Origin: Variovorax sp. PBL-E5 | Lineage (GTDB): Bacteria > Pseudomonadota > Gammaproteobacteria > Burkholderiales > Burkholderiaceae_C | Length of the DNA: 64,000 bases | Direction of reading: 5' to 3' | Assembly (NCBI RefSeq): GCF_901827185.1 | Contig: NZ_LR594671.1 | Coordinates: 806,001-870,000, forward strand | Shown: piece after piece, positions 8,824 through 18,143 of the stretch | Layout: each line of letters starts with the position of its first letter | Numbering within the stretch: position 1 is the stretch's first letter | Made by a program: the position numbers and the translations under genes | Notes under the pieces: model-generated | What the model was told of the DNA's origin: nothing | The model's input: the letters and a program-made list of their open reading frames with translations, nothing else | Databases searched by the model: none

Positions 8824-9219
8824 ATGCAAAACCAAGCCACCCCCACCGCCCAGCAGAACGCCCGCATCCTGCGGCGCGAAATGACCGACTCCGAACGCAA
8901 GCTCTGGTCGGGTCTTCGCAGCGAGCAATTGGGCGTGAAGTTCCGCCGCCAGCATCCGGTGGGCAACTACATCGCGGACTTTGCCTGTCTTGCGCCGAAG
9001 CTGGTCGTCGAGCTGGATGGGTCGCAACATCAGGCACAGCAAGGCTATGACGCGCGGCGCGATGCCTATCTGCGCGCGCAGGGTTTCGACGTGCCGCGTT
9101 TCGCGTCGAACGATCCGCTGATTCAACTTGAAGGGGTGCTGCAGGCGATAGCGAACCGCCTGGAAGAGTTGGCGCCGCTTGCCCCCATCCCTGCCTTCCC
9201 CCAAAGGGGGAAGGAGTAA
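8824..9219 (+). CDS. DUF559 domain protein, Vsr-like endonuclease fold
   Basis: 131 residues of the DUF559 family, related to very-short-patch-repair (Vsr) nucleases with a PD-(D/E)XK-like core. Visible are the N-terminal helix with LRREMTDSERKLW, KFRRQHPVGNYIADFACL, whose Asp is a predicted metal ligand, and VVELDGSQH with the E-x-D pair, followed by RDAYLRAQGFDVPRF. The last 13 residues (APIPAFPQRGKE region) are encoded by the right inverted repeat. The family's biological role is not established; the link with flanking REP-like repeats suggests a function in repeat processing or mobility (inference). Confidence 0.85.
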   Translation: MQNQATPTAQQNARILRREMTDSERKLWSGLRSEQLGVKFRRQHPVGNYIADFACLAPKLVVELDGSQHQAQQGYDARRDAYLRAQGFDVPRFASNDPLIQLEGVLQAIANRLEELAPLAPIPAFPQRGKE

Positions 9220-9220
9220 T
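9179..9220 (-). repeat. Right inverted repeat of the DUF559 cassette
   Basis: Reverse complement of the left repeat with three substitutions. The palindrome has the same arms around a TTT loop. One of the three differences falls in the loop and two lie outside the stem, so the hairpin is preserved. It provides the TAA stop codon of the DUF559 gene and ends 21 bases before the thiolase start. Confidence 0.85.
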
Positions 9221-9241
9221 ACCCAGACTCAGGAGCCATTC

Positions 9242-10438
<1,197 letters not shown>

Positions 10439-10499
10439 AACGCGTGCTGCGTCCCGCACACGACTGCATGAACCACCGGTCCAGGGGCACACTGCGACC

Positions 10500-11330
10500 A
10501 TGAGCACACATCCTCTCGACAAGGCGCTCGCGCTGTCCCACAGCGACTTGCGCGCCGGCCAATTCACCGGCGCCACGAGCCCGGACTACGGCAACATGGT
10601 CGGCCCCTTCGGCGGCACGACCGCGGCGGTGATGCTGCAGGCCGTGCTGCGCCATCCCGATCTGCTCGGCGCGCCGGTCGCGCTGACGGTCAACTATGCC
10701 GCGGCGATCGAGGCGGGCGCCTTCGAACTGCAGGCCGTGCCGGTGCGCACCAACCGCTCGACCCAGCACTGGACCGTGCAGATGTCGCAGACCGGCGCCG
10801 ACGGCAAGCCGCACCTCACCACCACGGCGACGGCCGTCACGGCGCTGCGCCGCGAGACCTGGGGTGCCACCGACCTGGCGATGCCCGAGGTGCCGCCGCC
10901 GGCCGCAGTCGAGCGCCTGAGCATCGGGCCGGCGAAGGTGGCCTGGATCGAGCGCTACGAGATGCGGCCGATCGTCGGCACGATGCCGTCCCGCTGGGAC
11001 GGCAGCGGCGACCACAGCGAAACCCGCATGTGGGTGCGCGATGCCGAGTCGCGGCCGCTGGACTTCGCCGCGCTCACGGCCTTGAGCGACTGCTTCTATC
11101 CGCGCATCTGGCTGCGGCGCGCGAAGCCGGTGCCGATCGGCACGGTCTCGATCACCACCTACTTCCATGCCGATGCGGCGCTCTTGGCCGAAGTCGGCAC
11201 GGGCTATCTGCTGGGCCGGGCCGTCGGGCAGCAGTTCCGCAACGGCTACTTCGACCAGGCGGCGCAGCTGTGGAGCGAGGCGGGTACGCTGCTGGCGACC
11301 AGCAATCAGATCGTTTACTTCAAGGAGTGA
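10500..11330 (+). CDS. Acyl-CoA thioesterase, double-hotdog TesB-like
   Basis: 276 residues with two hotdog halves: an N-terminal half with NMVGPFGGTTAAVMLQAVL and LTVNYAAAIEAG, and a C-terminal half with RPLDFAALTALSDCFYPRIW and TVSITTYFHADAALL. This matches the thioesterase family related to TesB/acyl-CoA thioesterase II, which hydrolyses acyl-CoA to free acid and CoA. It follows the thiolase by 61 bases and precedes an SDR gene by 5 bases, so it belongs to the beta-oxidation cluster, perhaps releasing CoA from dead-end intermediates. Start chosen at the first ATG where family similarity begins. Confidence 0.82.
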   Translation: MSTHPLDKALALSHSDLRAGQFTGATSPDYGNMVGPFGGTTAAVMLQAVLRHPDLLGAPVALTVNYAAAIEAGAFELQAVPVRTNRSTQHWTVQMSQTGADGKPHLTTTATAVTALRRETWGATDLAMPEVPPPAAVERLSIGPAKVAWIERYEMRPIVGTMPSRWDGSGDHSETRMWVRDAESRPLDFAALTALSDCFYPRIWLRRAKPVPIGTVSITTYFHADAALLAEVGTGYLLGRAVGQQFRNGYFDQAAQLWSEAGTLLATSNQIVYFKE

Positions 11331-11335
11331 CCGTC

Positions 11336-12082
11336 ATGGCATCCACCAAGGCCGCATTGATCGTCGGCGCCGGCGACGCCACCGGCGGCGCCATCGCCCG
11401 CCGCTTCGCCCGTGAAGGCTATGCCACCTGCGTCACGCGACGCAGCCTCGACAAGCTGCAGCCGTTGGTTGCGCGCATCGAGGCCGACGGCGGCCGCGCG
11501 CATGCGTTCGCCAGCGATGCGCGCAAGGAAGAGGAAGTGGTCGCGCTGGTCGAGCAGGTCGAATCGACGGTCGGGCCGATCGAGGTGATGGTCTTCAACA
11601 TCGGTGCCAACGTGCCCGAGAGCATCCTGACCGAAAGCGCGCGCAAGTACTTCAAGGTCTGGGAGATGGCCTGCTTCTCGGGCTTTCTCAATGCACGGGA
11701 GGTTGCCAGGCGCATGGTCGCGCGCGAGCTGCCGGATGGCGCGCACCGGGGCACCATCCTGTTCACCGGCGCCACCGCATCGCTGCGCGGCGGCGCGAAC
11801 TTCGGCGCCTTCGCGGGCGCGAAGATGGCGCTGCGCGCGCTGGCCCAGAGCATGGCGCGCGAGCTCGGCCCGCGCGGCATCCATGTCGCGCACACGATCA
11901 TCGACGGCGCCATCGACACCGAGTTCATCCGCAGCAATTTCCCCGAGCGCTACGCGTTGAAGGCGCAGGATGGCATCCTGAATCCGGCGCACATCGCGGA
12001 CGCCTACTGGATGCTGCATGCACAGCCGCGCGACGCATGGACGCATGAACTCGACCTGCGTCCCTGGTCTGAAAAATTCTGA
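11336..12082 (+). CDS. Short-chain dehydrogenase/reductase with Phe in the Tyr position
   Basis: 248 residues, Rossmann-fold SDR. Nucleotide-binding glycine motif is LIVGAGDATGGAIARRF near the N-terminus; a conserved Ser is in GATASLRGG. The canonical YxxxK reads F-A-G-A-K, so the catalytic Tyr is Phe while Lys is kept. This variant is shared by a subfamily of proteobacterial SDRs as far as I recall, so it is unlikely to be a sequencing error. The protein may be a slow or altered oxidoreductase or have a binding role. GGAG lies just upstream, 5 bases after the thioesterase stop. Confidence 0.82.
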   Translation: MASTKAALIVGAGDATGGAIARRFAREGYATCVTRRSLDKLQPLVARIEADGGRAHAFASDARKEEEVVALVEQVESTVGPIEVMVFNIGANVPESILTESARKYFKVWEMACFSGFLNAREVARRMVARELPDGAHRGTILFTGATASLRGGANFGAFAGAKMALRALAQSMARELGPRGIHVAHTIIDGAIDTEFIRSNFPERYALKAQDGILNPAHIADAYWMLHAQPRDAWTHELDLRPWSEKF

Positions 12083-12110
12083 AGAAGCTCGTCGGGAAAA
12101 GGAGACACGC

Positions 12111-12713
12111 ATGACCACCAAGACCGTCGAGTTCTATTTCGACGTCGGCAGTCCCGCTGCCTACCTCGCCTACACGCAACTGCCGCACGTGTGCGCCGAC
12201 ACCGGCGCCACGCTGGTCTGGAAGCCGATGCTGCTGGGCGGCGTGTTCCAGGCCACGGGCAACCACTCGCCGGCCGAGATCGCGGCCAAGGGGCCGTATC
12301 TGACCGAAGACCTGAAACGCTTCGCGCGGCGCTACGGCGTGCCCTTCGTCCACAACCCGCACTTCCCGATCAACACGCTGCTGCTGATGCGTGGTGCCAC
12401 GGCGCTGCAGATGCGCGAGCCGGAACGCTTCGGTGATTACCTCGCGGCCGTGTTCCGTGCGATGTGGGTGGAGCCGCGCAATCTCAACGATGCCGCGACC
12501 GTCGGCGCCATGCTGACCGAGGCAGGCTTCGATCCGCATGCGATGCTTGCGCTCGCCGGTACCCAGGCGGTGAAGAATCAACTCAAGGCGATCACAGAGG
12601 AGGCCGTCGGGCGCGGCGTGTTCGGCGCGCCGACCATGTTCGTCGACAACCAGATGTACTGGGGCCAGGACCGGCTCGATTTCGTGCGCGAAGCACTGGA
12701 AAGGAATACCTGA
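12111..12713 (+). CDS. 2-hydroxychromene-2-carboxylate isomerase family (DsbA-like) protein
   Basis: 200 residues of the HCCA isomerase/kappa-GST group. The N-terminal FYFDVGSPAAYLAY holds the active Ser that replaces the thioredoxin Cys and activates glutathione; the C-terminal GVFGAPTMFVDNQMYWGQDR is the family signature for the cis-Pro loop. Such enzymes carry out glutathione-dependent cis-trans isomerisations, classically in naphthalene degradation. The strong AAAAGGAGA upstream fixes the start. Its place among acyl-CoA genes suggests an isomerisation step on a cyclic or unsaturated acid, which is inference. Confidence 0.85.
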   Translation: MTTKTVEFYFDVGSPAAYLAYTQLPHVCADTGATLVWKPMLLGGVFQATGNHSPAEIAAKGPYLTEDLKRFARRYGVPFVHNPHFPINTLLLMRGATALQMREPERFGDYLAAVFRAMWVEPRNLNDAATVGAMLTEAGFDPHAMLALAGTQAVKNQLKAITEEAVGRGVFGAPTMFVDNQMYWGQDRLDFVREALERNT

Positions 12714-12714
12714 C

Positions 12715-13479
12715 ATGAGCGACATCCTCGTCCACACCGAAGCCGGTGTGATGACCCTCACCTTCAACCGCGTCGACAAGAAGAACTCGATCACCAGCGC
12801 GATGTACGCGCAGCTGGCCGACGCGATCGCCCAGGCCGGACAGGACAGTGCCGTGCGCACGGTGTTGATCCAGGGCGATGCGACCATCTTCAGCGCCGGC
12901 AACGACATCGGCGACTTCCTCAACGCGCCGCCCTCGACCGAGGACTCGCCGGTGTTCCGCTTCCTGCGCGGCATCGGGACCTTTCCCAAGCCGCTGGTCG
13001 CGGCGGTCTGCGGCCCGGCCGTGGGCATTGGCACCACGATGCTGTTCCATTGCGACCTCGTCTATGCGGGCGACAACGCGATGTTCTCGATGCCCTTCGT
13101 CAACCTCGGCCTGTGCCCCGAGGCCGCGTCGAGCCTGCTGGTGCCGCAGATGTTCGGCTACCACCGCGCGGCCGAGGCGCTGCTGCTGGGCGAGCCCTTC
13201 ATGGCCGAGGCCGCGCTCGAGGTGGGCCTGGTCAATCGCGTGCTGCCGCCGACCGAAGCCAACGCCTTCGCGCAGACGCAGGCGCGCAAGCTCGCGGCCA
13301 AGCCGCTGACTGCACTGGTCGAGACCAAGCGCCTGATGAAGAAGGCGCAGCAGCCGGCGCTGATCGAGCGCATGGGCGAGGAAGGCCAGAGCTTCGGCCG
13401 CATGCTGCGCGAGCCGGCGGCGCGCGAGGCGTTCACGGCGTTCATGGAGAAGCGGCGGCCGGATTTCTCGAAGGTGTGA
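12715..13479 (+). CDS. Enoyl-CoA hydratase/isomerase (crotonase)
   Basis: 254 residues. Crotonase fold: first oxyanion loop IFSAGNDIGDF, second AVCGPAVGIGTTMLFHCDLV, and the acidic NLGLCPEAASSLL that supplies a catalytic Glu. The C-terminal half keeps the helical dimerisation region ending in RRPDFSKV. It would hydrate or isomerise an enoyl-CoA. It begins one base after the isomerase stop codon, so it is translationally linked, and closes the cluster, which meets the convergent yciA gene 18 bases later. Confidence 0.9.
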   Translation: MSDILVHTEAGVMTLTFNRVDKKNSITSAMYAQLADAIAQAGQDSAVRTVLIQGDATIFSAGNDIGDFLNAPPSTEDSPVFRFLRGIGTFPKPLVAAVCGPAVGIGTTMLFHCDLVYAGDNAMFSMPFVNLGLCPEAASSLLVPQMFGYHRAAEALLLGEPFMAEAALEVGLVNRVLPPTEANAFAQTQARKLAAKPLTALVETKRLMKKAQQPALIERMGEEGQSFGRMLREPAAREAFTAFMEKRRPDFSKV

Positions 13480-13497
13480 GAGACAGGACGCAAGCGC

Positions 13498-13923
13498 TCA
13501 ATCCTTCTTCTCGATCGCCCGCGGCCGCCCGTTCTCGTCGATCGCCACATAGGTGAAGGTCGCCTCCGTCACCTTGATGTACTCCCCCTGCGCCCGGAAG
13601 CGTTCGGCGAACACCTCGACCGTGACCGTGACCGAGGTGCGCCCGACGCGCACCAGCTTCGAATAGAAGGACAGGATGTCGCCCAGCCGCACCGGCTGCT
13701 TGAAGACGAATTCGTTGACCGCGACGGTCGCCATGCGGCCCTTGGCGTAGCGCGCCGGGATGACCGAGCCGGCCAGGTCGCACTGCGCCATGACCCAGCC
13801 GCCGAAGATGTCGCCGTTGGCGTTGACGTCGGCCGGCAGCGGGATCACCTTGAGCACCAGCTCCATGTCGGCGGGGAGGCTCTTGAGCGTGGCGGCCACG
13901 TTGGCACTGGAAGAATGGGACAT
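13498..13923 (-). CDS. yciA: YciA-like acyl-CoA thioesterase
   Basis: 141 residues, single hotdog domain of the YciA/BFIT group. Visible are NANGDIFGGWVMAQCDLAG, with the catalytic Asp in the conserved GDIFGGW, and VNEFVFKQPVRLGD, where substrate and CoA contacts lie. It hydrolyses acyl-CoAs in the cytosol as a hexamer in known relatives. The ATG at 13923 was preferred to the in-frame GTG two codons upstream. It is divergent from the ABC exporter gene, sharing a 41-base intergenic region, and convergent with the crotonase gene. Confidence 0.88.
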   Translation of the reverse strand: MSHSSSANVAATLKSLPADMELVLKVIPLPADVNANGDIFGGWVMAQCDLAGSVIPARYAKGRMATVAVNEFVFKQPVRLGDILSFYSKLVRVGRTSVTVTVEVFAERFRAQGEYIKVTEATFTYVAIDENGRPRAIEKKD

Positions 13924-13964
13924 GGGCACAATCCGGGGACAACAACAGCCACGATTGTCTCCCT

Positions 13965-15797
13965 ATGCGCCGCAGCGGCGAAACCCTTTCCTCTCCCCAC
14001 CACGCGTCAGCCGGCCAGCCCGCGCGCAGCGATCGCTCCGACTGGGCGACGCTGCGGCGGCTCTTTCCCTATATCTGGCACTACAAGTGGCGGGTGATCG
14101 CGGCGCTGACCTTCATGATCGGCGCCAAGGTCGCCAACGTGGGCGTGCCGGTGCTGCTCAAGAACCTGATCGACGCGATGTCGATCAAGCCCGGCAGCGT
14201 GGCCTCGCTGCTGGTGGTGCCGATCGGGCTGCTGGTCGCCTACGGCCTGCTGCGCCTGTCGACCGCGGTCTTCAACGAGCTGCGCGAGCTGGTCTTCGCC
14301 AAGGCCACCGAGGGCGCGGCGCGGCGGATCTCGCTCGAGGTGTTCCAGCACCTGCATGCGCTGAGCCTGCGCTTTCACCTCGAGCGCCAGACCGGCGGCA
14401 TGACGCGCGACATCGAGCGCGGCTCGCGCGGCGTGCATTCGCTGATCTCGATGTCGCTCTACAGCATCGTGCCGACGATCATCGAGCTCACGCTGGTGCT
14501 GTCGGTGCTGGGTGTGAAGTTCGATGCCGGCTTCGTCTGGATCACGCTCGCGGCGCTGGTGGTCTACATCGTCTTCACGGTGACGGTGACCGAGTGGCGC
14601 ACGCAGTTCCGCAAGACCATGAACGAACTCGATTCGCTGGCGCAGAGCCATGCGGTCGACTCGCTGCTCAACTACGAGACGGTCAAGTATTTCAACAACG
14701 AGCACTTCGAGGCCGGCCGCTACGACGCCAGCCTGGAGCGCTACCGCAAGGCCGCCGTCAAGAGCCAGACCACGCTGAGCCTCCTGAACGCCGGCCAGCA
14801 ATGCCTGATCGCGGTCAGCCTGGTGGCGATGCTGTACCGCGCGACGCAGGGCGTGGTCGACGGCCGCATGACGCTGGGCGACCTGGTGATGGTCAATGCC
14901 TTCATGATCCAGCTCTACATCCCGCTCAATTTCCTGGGCGTGATCTACCGCGAGATCAAGCAGAGCCTGACCGACCTCGACAAGATGTTCGTGCTGCTCG
15001 AGAAGGACCGCGAGGTGCGCGATGCGCCGGGCGCGCAGCCGCTGGCCGGCGCCGATTCGACGGTGCGCTTCGAGGACGTGAGCTTCGCGTATGAAGCCGC
15101 GCGGCCGATCCTGAAGCATGTGAGCTTCGAGATCCCCGAAGGCAAGACGGTGGCGGTGGTCGGCCCTTCGGGCTCGGGGAAGTCGACCATGGCCAGGCTG
15201 CTCTACCGCTTCTATGACGTCCAGCAGGGCCGCATCACGATCGGCGGCGAGGACATCCGGCAGGTGACGCAGGCCAGCGTGCGGCAGGCGATCGGCATCG
15301 TGCCGCAGGACACGGTGCTGTTCAACGACACGGTCGAATACAACATCGCCTACGGCCGCCCCGGCGCCAGCCGCGCGGAGGTCGAGGAGGCGGCCCGCGC
15401 GGCGCGCATCCACGACTTCATCGCCGCCACGCCCAAGGGCTACGCCACGACGGTCGGCGAGCGCGGCCTCAAGCTGTCGGGCGGCGAGAAGCAGCGCGTC
15501 GCGATCGCGCGCACGCTGCTCAAGAATCCGCCGATCGTGATCTTCGACGAGGCGACCTCGGCGCTCGATTCGGCGAACGAGCGCGCGATCCAGTCGGAGC
15601 TCAAGAGCGCGGCACAGAACAAGACCACGCTGGTGATCGCGCACCGGCTGTCGACGGTGGTCGACGCGCACGAGATCCTGGTGCTCGAAAGCGGCGTGAT
15701 CGTCGAGCGCGGCACCCATGCGGCGCTGCTGGCCCGGGAGGGCAAGTACGCGCAGATGTGGGCGCTGCAGAAGATCGAGGCCGCGCCGGTGCTTTGA
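13965..15797 (+). CDS. Atm1/HMT1-type ABC exporter (fused permease-ATPase)
   Basis: 610 residues. Six-helix ABC permease domain (about residues 35-340) followed by an ATPase domain with Walker [10 protein letters not shown] near residue 400, signature LSGGEKQRVAIAR, and Walker B VIFDEATSALD. The N-terminal WATLRRLFPYIWHYKWRVI and MTRDIERGSRG resemble the ABCB7/Atm1 group, which exports glutathione-linked compounds and affects metal or Fe-S homeostasis and metal tolerance. It works as a homodimer in the inner membrane. Single gene transcribed away from yciA. Confidence 0.9.
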   Translation: MRRSGETLSSPHHASAGQPARSDRSDWATLRRLFPYIWHYKWRVIAALTFMIGAKVANVGVPVLLKNLIDAMSIKPGSVASLLVVPIGLLVAYGLLRLSTAVFNELRELVFAKATEGAARRISLEVFQHLHALSLRFHLERQTGGMTRDIERGSRGVHSLISMSLYSIVPTIIELTLVLSVLGVKFDAGFVWITLAALVVYIVFTVTVTEWRTQFRKTMNELDSLAQSHAVDSLLNYETVKYFNNEHFEAGRYDASLERYRKAAVKSQTTLSLLNAGQQCLIAVSLVAMLYRATQGVVDGRMTLGDLVMVNAFMIQLYIPLNFLGVIYREIKQSLTDLDKMFVLLEKDREVRDAPGAQPLAGADSTVRFEDVSFAYEAARPILKHVSFEIPEGKTVAVVGPSGSGKSTMARLLYRFYDVQQGRITIGGEDIRQVTQASVRQAIGIVPQDTVLFNDTVEYNIAYGRPGASRAEVEEAARAARIHDFIAATPKGYATTVGERGLKLSGGEKQRVAIARTLLKNPPIVIFDEATSALDSANERAIQSELKSAAQNKTTLVIAHRLSTVVDAHEILVLESGVIVERGTHAALLAREGKYAQMWALQKIEAAPVL

Positions 15798-15857
15798 CGC
15801 ATCGGCACGGGCCTTGCAGCGTCATCGGTATCTCGAACTTCAGGAGTCGTCGCAGTC

Positions 15858-16796
15858 ATGTCAGGTCTTGTCCCCTTGCTGATCCTCAACAGGCAGATGA
15901 AGGCGCATCTCGCGCAGCTGTCGCAGGCCTACGATGTCACCTATGCGCCGACGCCGGCCGAGCGCAAGGCGGCGATCGAGGCCGGGGGCGGGCGCTTTCG
16001 CGCCGTGCTCACCATCGGCACCGTCGGCCTCACCGGCGCGGAGATCGACGCGATGCCGGCGCTGGAGCTGATCTGCACCATGGGCGTGGGCTACGAGAGC
16101 GTCGACCTGGCCGCGGCGCGGGCGCGCGGCATCGCGCTGGCGAACGGCGCCGGCACCAACGACAACTGCGTGGCCGACCATGCCTTCGGGCTGCTGATCG
16201 CGGCCGTGCGCGGCCTGCTCAGGCTCGACCGGCTGTGCCGCGAGGGCGCCTGGCGCGACGGGATCGCGTCGCCGCCGAACGTCTCGGGCAAGCGCCTGGG
16301 CATCCTGGGGCTGGGCACCATCGGCGAGAAGATCGCCAGGCGTGCCGCCGGCTTCGACATGGAGGTCGGCTATCACAACCGCCGCCCGCGCGAGGGCGCG
16401 GCGCATCGCTACTTCGACAGCCTCCATGCGCTGGCCGCGTGGTGCGACTTCCTGGTCGTCGCGACGCCGGGCGGCGAGGGCACGCGGCACCTGGTCGACG
16501 CGGCGGTGCTCGACGCGCTCGGCCCGCAGGGCTTCCTGGTGAACATCGCGCGCGGCAGCGTGGTCGATACCGAGGCGCTGGCCGCGGCCCTGCGCGAAGG
16601 GCGTCTCGGCGGCGCGGGCCTGGATGTCTACGAGAGCGAGCCGAAGCCGCCCGCGCCCCTGATCGGCCTCGACAATGTCGTGCTCACGCCGCACCTGGCC
16701 GGCTGGTCGCCGGAGGCCAACGAGGCGACCTTCCAGCGCTTCCTGGCCAATGCGGCCGGGCATTTCTCGGGGCGCGGCGTGGTCTCGCCGATCTAG
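15858..16796 (+). CDS. D-2-hydroxyacid dehydrogenase (NAD(P)-dependent)
   Basis: 312 residues with the two-lobed D-hydroxyacid dehydrogenase fold. NAD(P)-binding GILGLGTIGEKIARRAA is central; the catalytic Arg is in NIARGSVVD, the Glu in DVYESEPKPP and the His in LTPHLAGWS. It would reduce glyoxylate, hydroxypyruvate or a similar 2-keto acid. CAGGAG precedes the ATG. It stands 61 bases after the ABC exporter and 33 bases before a LysR gene in the same direction, so it may be the regulator's partner gene. Confidence 0.88.
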   Translation: MSGLVPLLILNRQMKAHLAQLSQAYDVTYAPTPAERKAAIEAGGGRFRAVLTIGTVGLTGAEIDAMPALELICTMGVGYESVDLAAARARGIALANGAGTNDNCVADHAFGLLIAAVRGLLRLDRLCREGAWRDGIASPPNVSGKRLGILGLGTIGEKIARRAAGFDMEVGYHNRRPREGAAHRYFDSLHALAAWCDFLVVATPGGEGTRHLVDAAVLDALGPQGFLVNIARGSVVDTEALAAALREGRLGGAGLDVYESEPKPPAPLIGLDNVVLTPHLAGWSPEANEATFQRFLANAAGHFSGRGVVSPI

Positions 16797-16828
16797 CGCG
16801 AGGCTGCCGCGCAGACATAATGTTCTGC

Positions 16829-17818
16829 ATGGAAACCAAGTGGCTTGAAGATTTCGTCAGTCTTGCCGAGACGCGCAGCTTCAGCCGCTCGGCCCAGTTG
16901 CGCCATGTCACCCAGCCGGCCTTCTCGCGCCGCATCCAGGCGCTGGAGGGATGGGCCGGCACCGACTTGGTCGACCGCAGTTCCTACCCCACGCGCCTGA
17001 CGCCGGCCGGCCAGACCCTGTACGGCCAGGCGATCGAGATGCTGCAGGCGCTGCAGAGCACGCGCGCCATGCTGCGCGGCCATTCGGCGGCGGCGCAGGA
17101 CGTGATCGAGTTCGCGGTGCCGCACACGCTGGCCTTCACCTTCTTCCCGGCCTGGGTCACCAGCCTGCGCGAACGGTTCGGTCCGATGAAGAGCCGCCTC
17201 ATCGCGCTCAACGTGCACGACGCGGTGCTGCGGCTGGTCGAGGGCAGCTGCGATGTGCTGATCGCCTACCACCATGCGTCGCATCCGCTGCCGCTCGATG
17301 CCAACCGCTACGAGATGGTGGGCCTGGGCGTCGAAGTGGTCGCGCCCTGGGTCAAGCCCGACGCCGACGGCCGCCCGCGCTACCGCCTGCCGGGCCGGCC
17401 GGGGCAGCCGCTGCCCTACCTGGGCTATGCGCCCGGCGCCTATCTGGGGCGGCTGGTCGACCAGTTGCTCAAGGAATCGGGCACCGCCATCCACCTCGAT
17501 CGCGTCTACGAGACCGACATGGCCGAAGGCCTCAAGGTGATGGCGCTCGAAGGGCACGGCATCGCCTTCCTGCCGGAGAGCGCGGTGCGCAAGGAAGTGC
17601 GTGCCCGCACGCTGGTGAGCGCGCTGCCGCCCGAGATCGAAAGCCTCGAGGCGACCATGGAGATCCGCGCCTACCGCGAGCGGCCGCAGGCCGCGCCGTC
17701 GGCGAAGGGCAACGGCCGCGGCGCGGCCATCAAGCCCGACACCGCGGCAGCGCCGCGGACCAAGGGCAGCGTGGAGGCGCTCTGGTCCTACCTGGTCGGC
17801 ACCGAGGCGGCGAGCTGA
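16829..17818 (+). CDS. LysR-family transcriptional regulator
   Basis: 329 residues. The N-terminal winged helix is METKWLEDFVSLAETRSF followed by SRSAQLRHVTQPAFSRRIQ; the rest is a periplasmic-binding-like effector domain. Homologues of this layout regulate neighbouring dehydrogenase or amino-acid genes, but its regulon is not evident here. An in-frame ATG at 16820 would add three residues; 16829 was preferred because family similarity begins there. The C-terminal 50 residues are basic and low in complexity (RPQAAPSAKGNGRGAAIK). Confidence 0.88.
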   Translation: METKWLEDFVSLAETRSFSRSAQLRHVTQPAFSRRIQALEGWAGTDLVDRSSYPTRLTPAGQTLYGQAIEMLQALQSTRAMLRGHSAAAQDVIEFAVPHTLAFTFFPAWVTSLRERFGPMKSRLIALNVHDAVLRLVEGSCDVLIAYHHASHPLPLDANRYEMVGLGVEVVAPWVKPDADGRPRYRLPGRPGQPLPYLGYAPGAYLGRLVDQLLKESGTAIHLDRVYETDMAEGLKVMALEGHGIAFLPESAVRKEVRARTLVSALPPEIESLEATMEIRAYRERPQAAPSAKGNGRGAAIKPDTAAAPRTKGSVEALWSYLVGTEAAS

Positions 17819-17943
17819 GCGCCCGTCTTGTGCAGTGCATCAATCTATGACGCCGGTGCATGCCGGGTCTCGCAAACGGCATTGGCGCACGCGTTGGCGT
17901 GCCCCTACAGTCGCGGGCAGTCTTGCTGTCGCATGAATCCTTC

Positions 17944-17969
17944 GCACGCCTTCGCGCGTGCTTTTTTTT
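17944..17969 (+). terminator. Rho-independent terminator after lysR
   Basis: Stem GCACGC/GCGTGC with a six-base loop, followed immediately by eight T residues. It would end transcription of the hydroxyacid dehydrogenase-lysR unit before the glt operon. Confidence 0.8.
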
Positions 17970-18074
17970 GAGGCAGCCCGTCGGGCACGAAGACTGCATG
18001 GTGAAGAAGACCCGGCATTCTCCCGTGCGCCTCATGGCCGGCATGGTGCGCAGTGCACCGGGTTGGTCCGGGTG

Positions 18075-18101
18075 TTGCAGCAGAATGCGTGTGTCTAGAA
18101 T
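18075..18101 (+). promoter_or_regulatory. gltI: Candidate sigma-70 promoter of the glt operon
   Basis: TTGCAG and TAGAAT separated by 15 bases, about 43 bases before the gltI start. Boxes are recognisable but the spacing is short, so the call is weak. Confidence 0.35.
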
Positions 18102-18143
18102 TTCCTCGTCTCTTTTTTCAGTTCACCCAAGGAGTTTTCCTTC

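Larger units (their letters stand above)
8776..9220. mobile_element. 445-bp cassette: DUF559 gene bounded by 42-bp inverted repeats
   Basis: A self-contained unit with two near-identical outward boundaries (8776-8817 and 9179-9220, 39 of 42 positions identical when one is reversed) enclosing only a DUF559 endonuclease-like gene. The gene's stop codon and last codons lie within the right repeat. It sits between two genes of a beta-oxidation operon that would otherwise be adjacent. The architecture suggests an inserted or domesticated small mobile unit; mobility itself is inferred, and no target-site duplication is obvious. Confidence 0.6.
17819..18143. other. 325-bp intergenic region between lysR and gltI
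   Basis: No credible gene. It holds a rho-independent terminator at 17944-17969, a low-quality promoter candidate at 18075-18101, and the AAGGAG ribosome-binding site of gltI at 18129-18134. The remainder shows no recognisable repeat or RNA. Confidence 0.7.

Noticed and set aside
5815..9204. Very long minus-strand open frame (1129 codons)
   Set aside because: It runs antisense to the hydroxyacyl-CoA dehydrogenase and DUF559 genes; composition is His/Arg/Ala/Gly-rich with no recognisable domain, typical of shadow frames in high-GC DNA.
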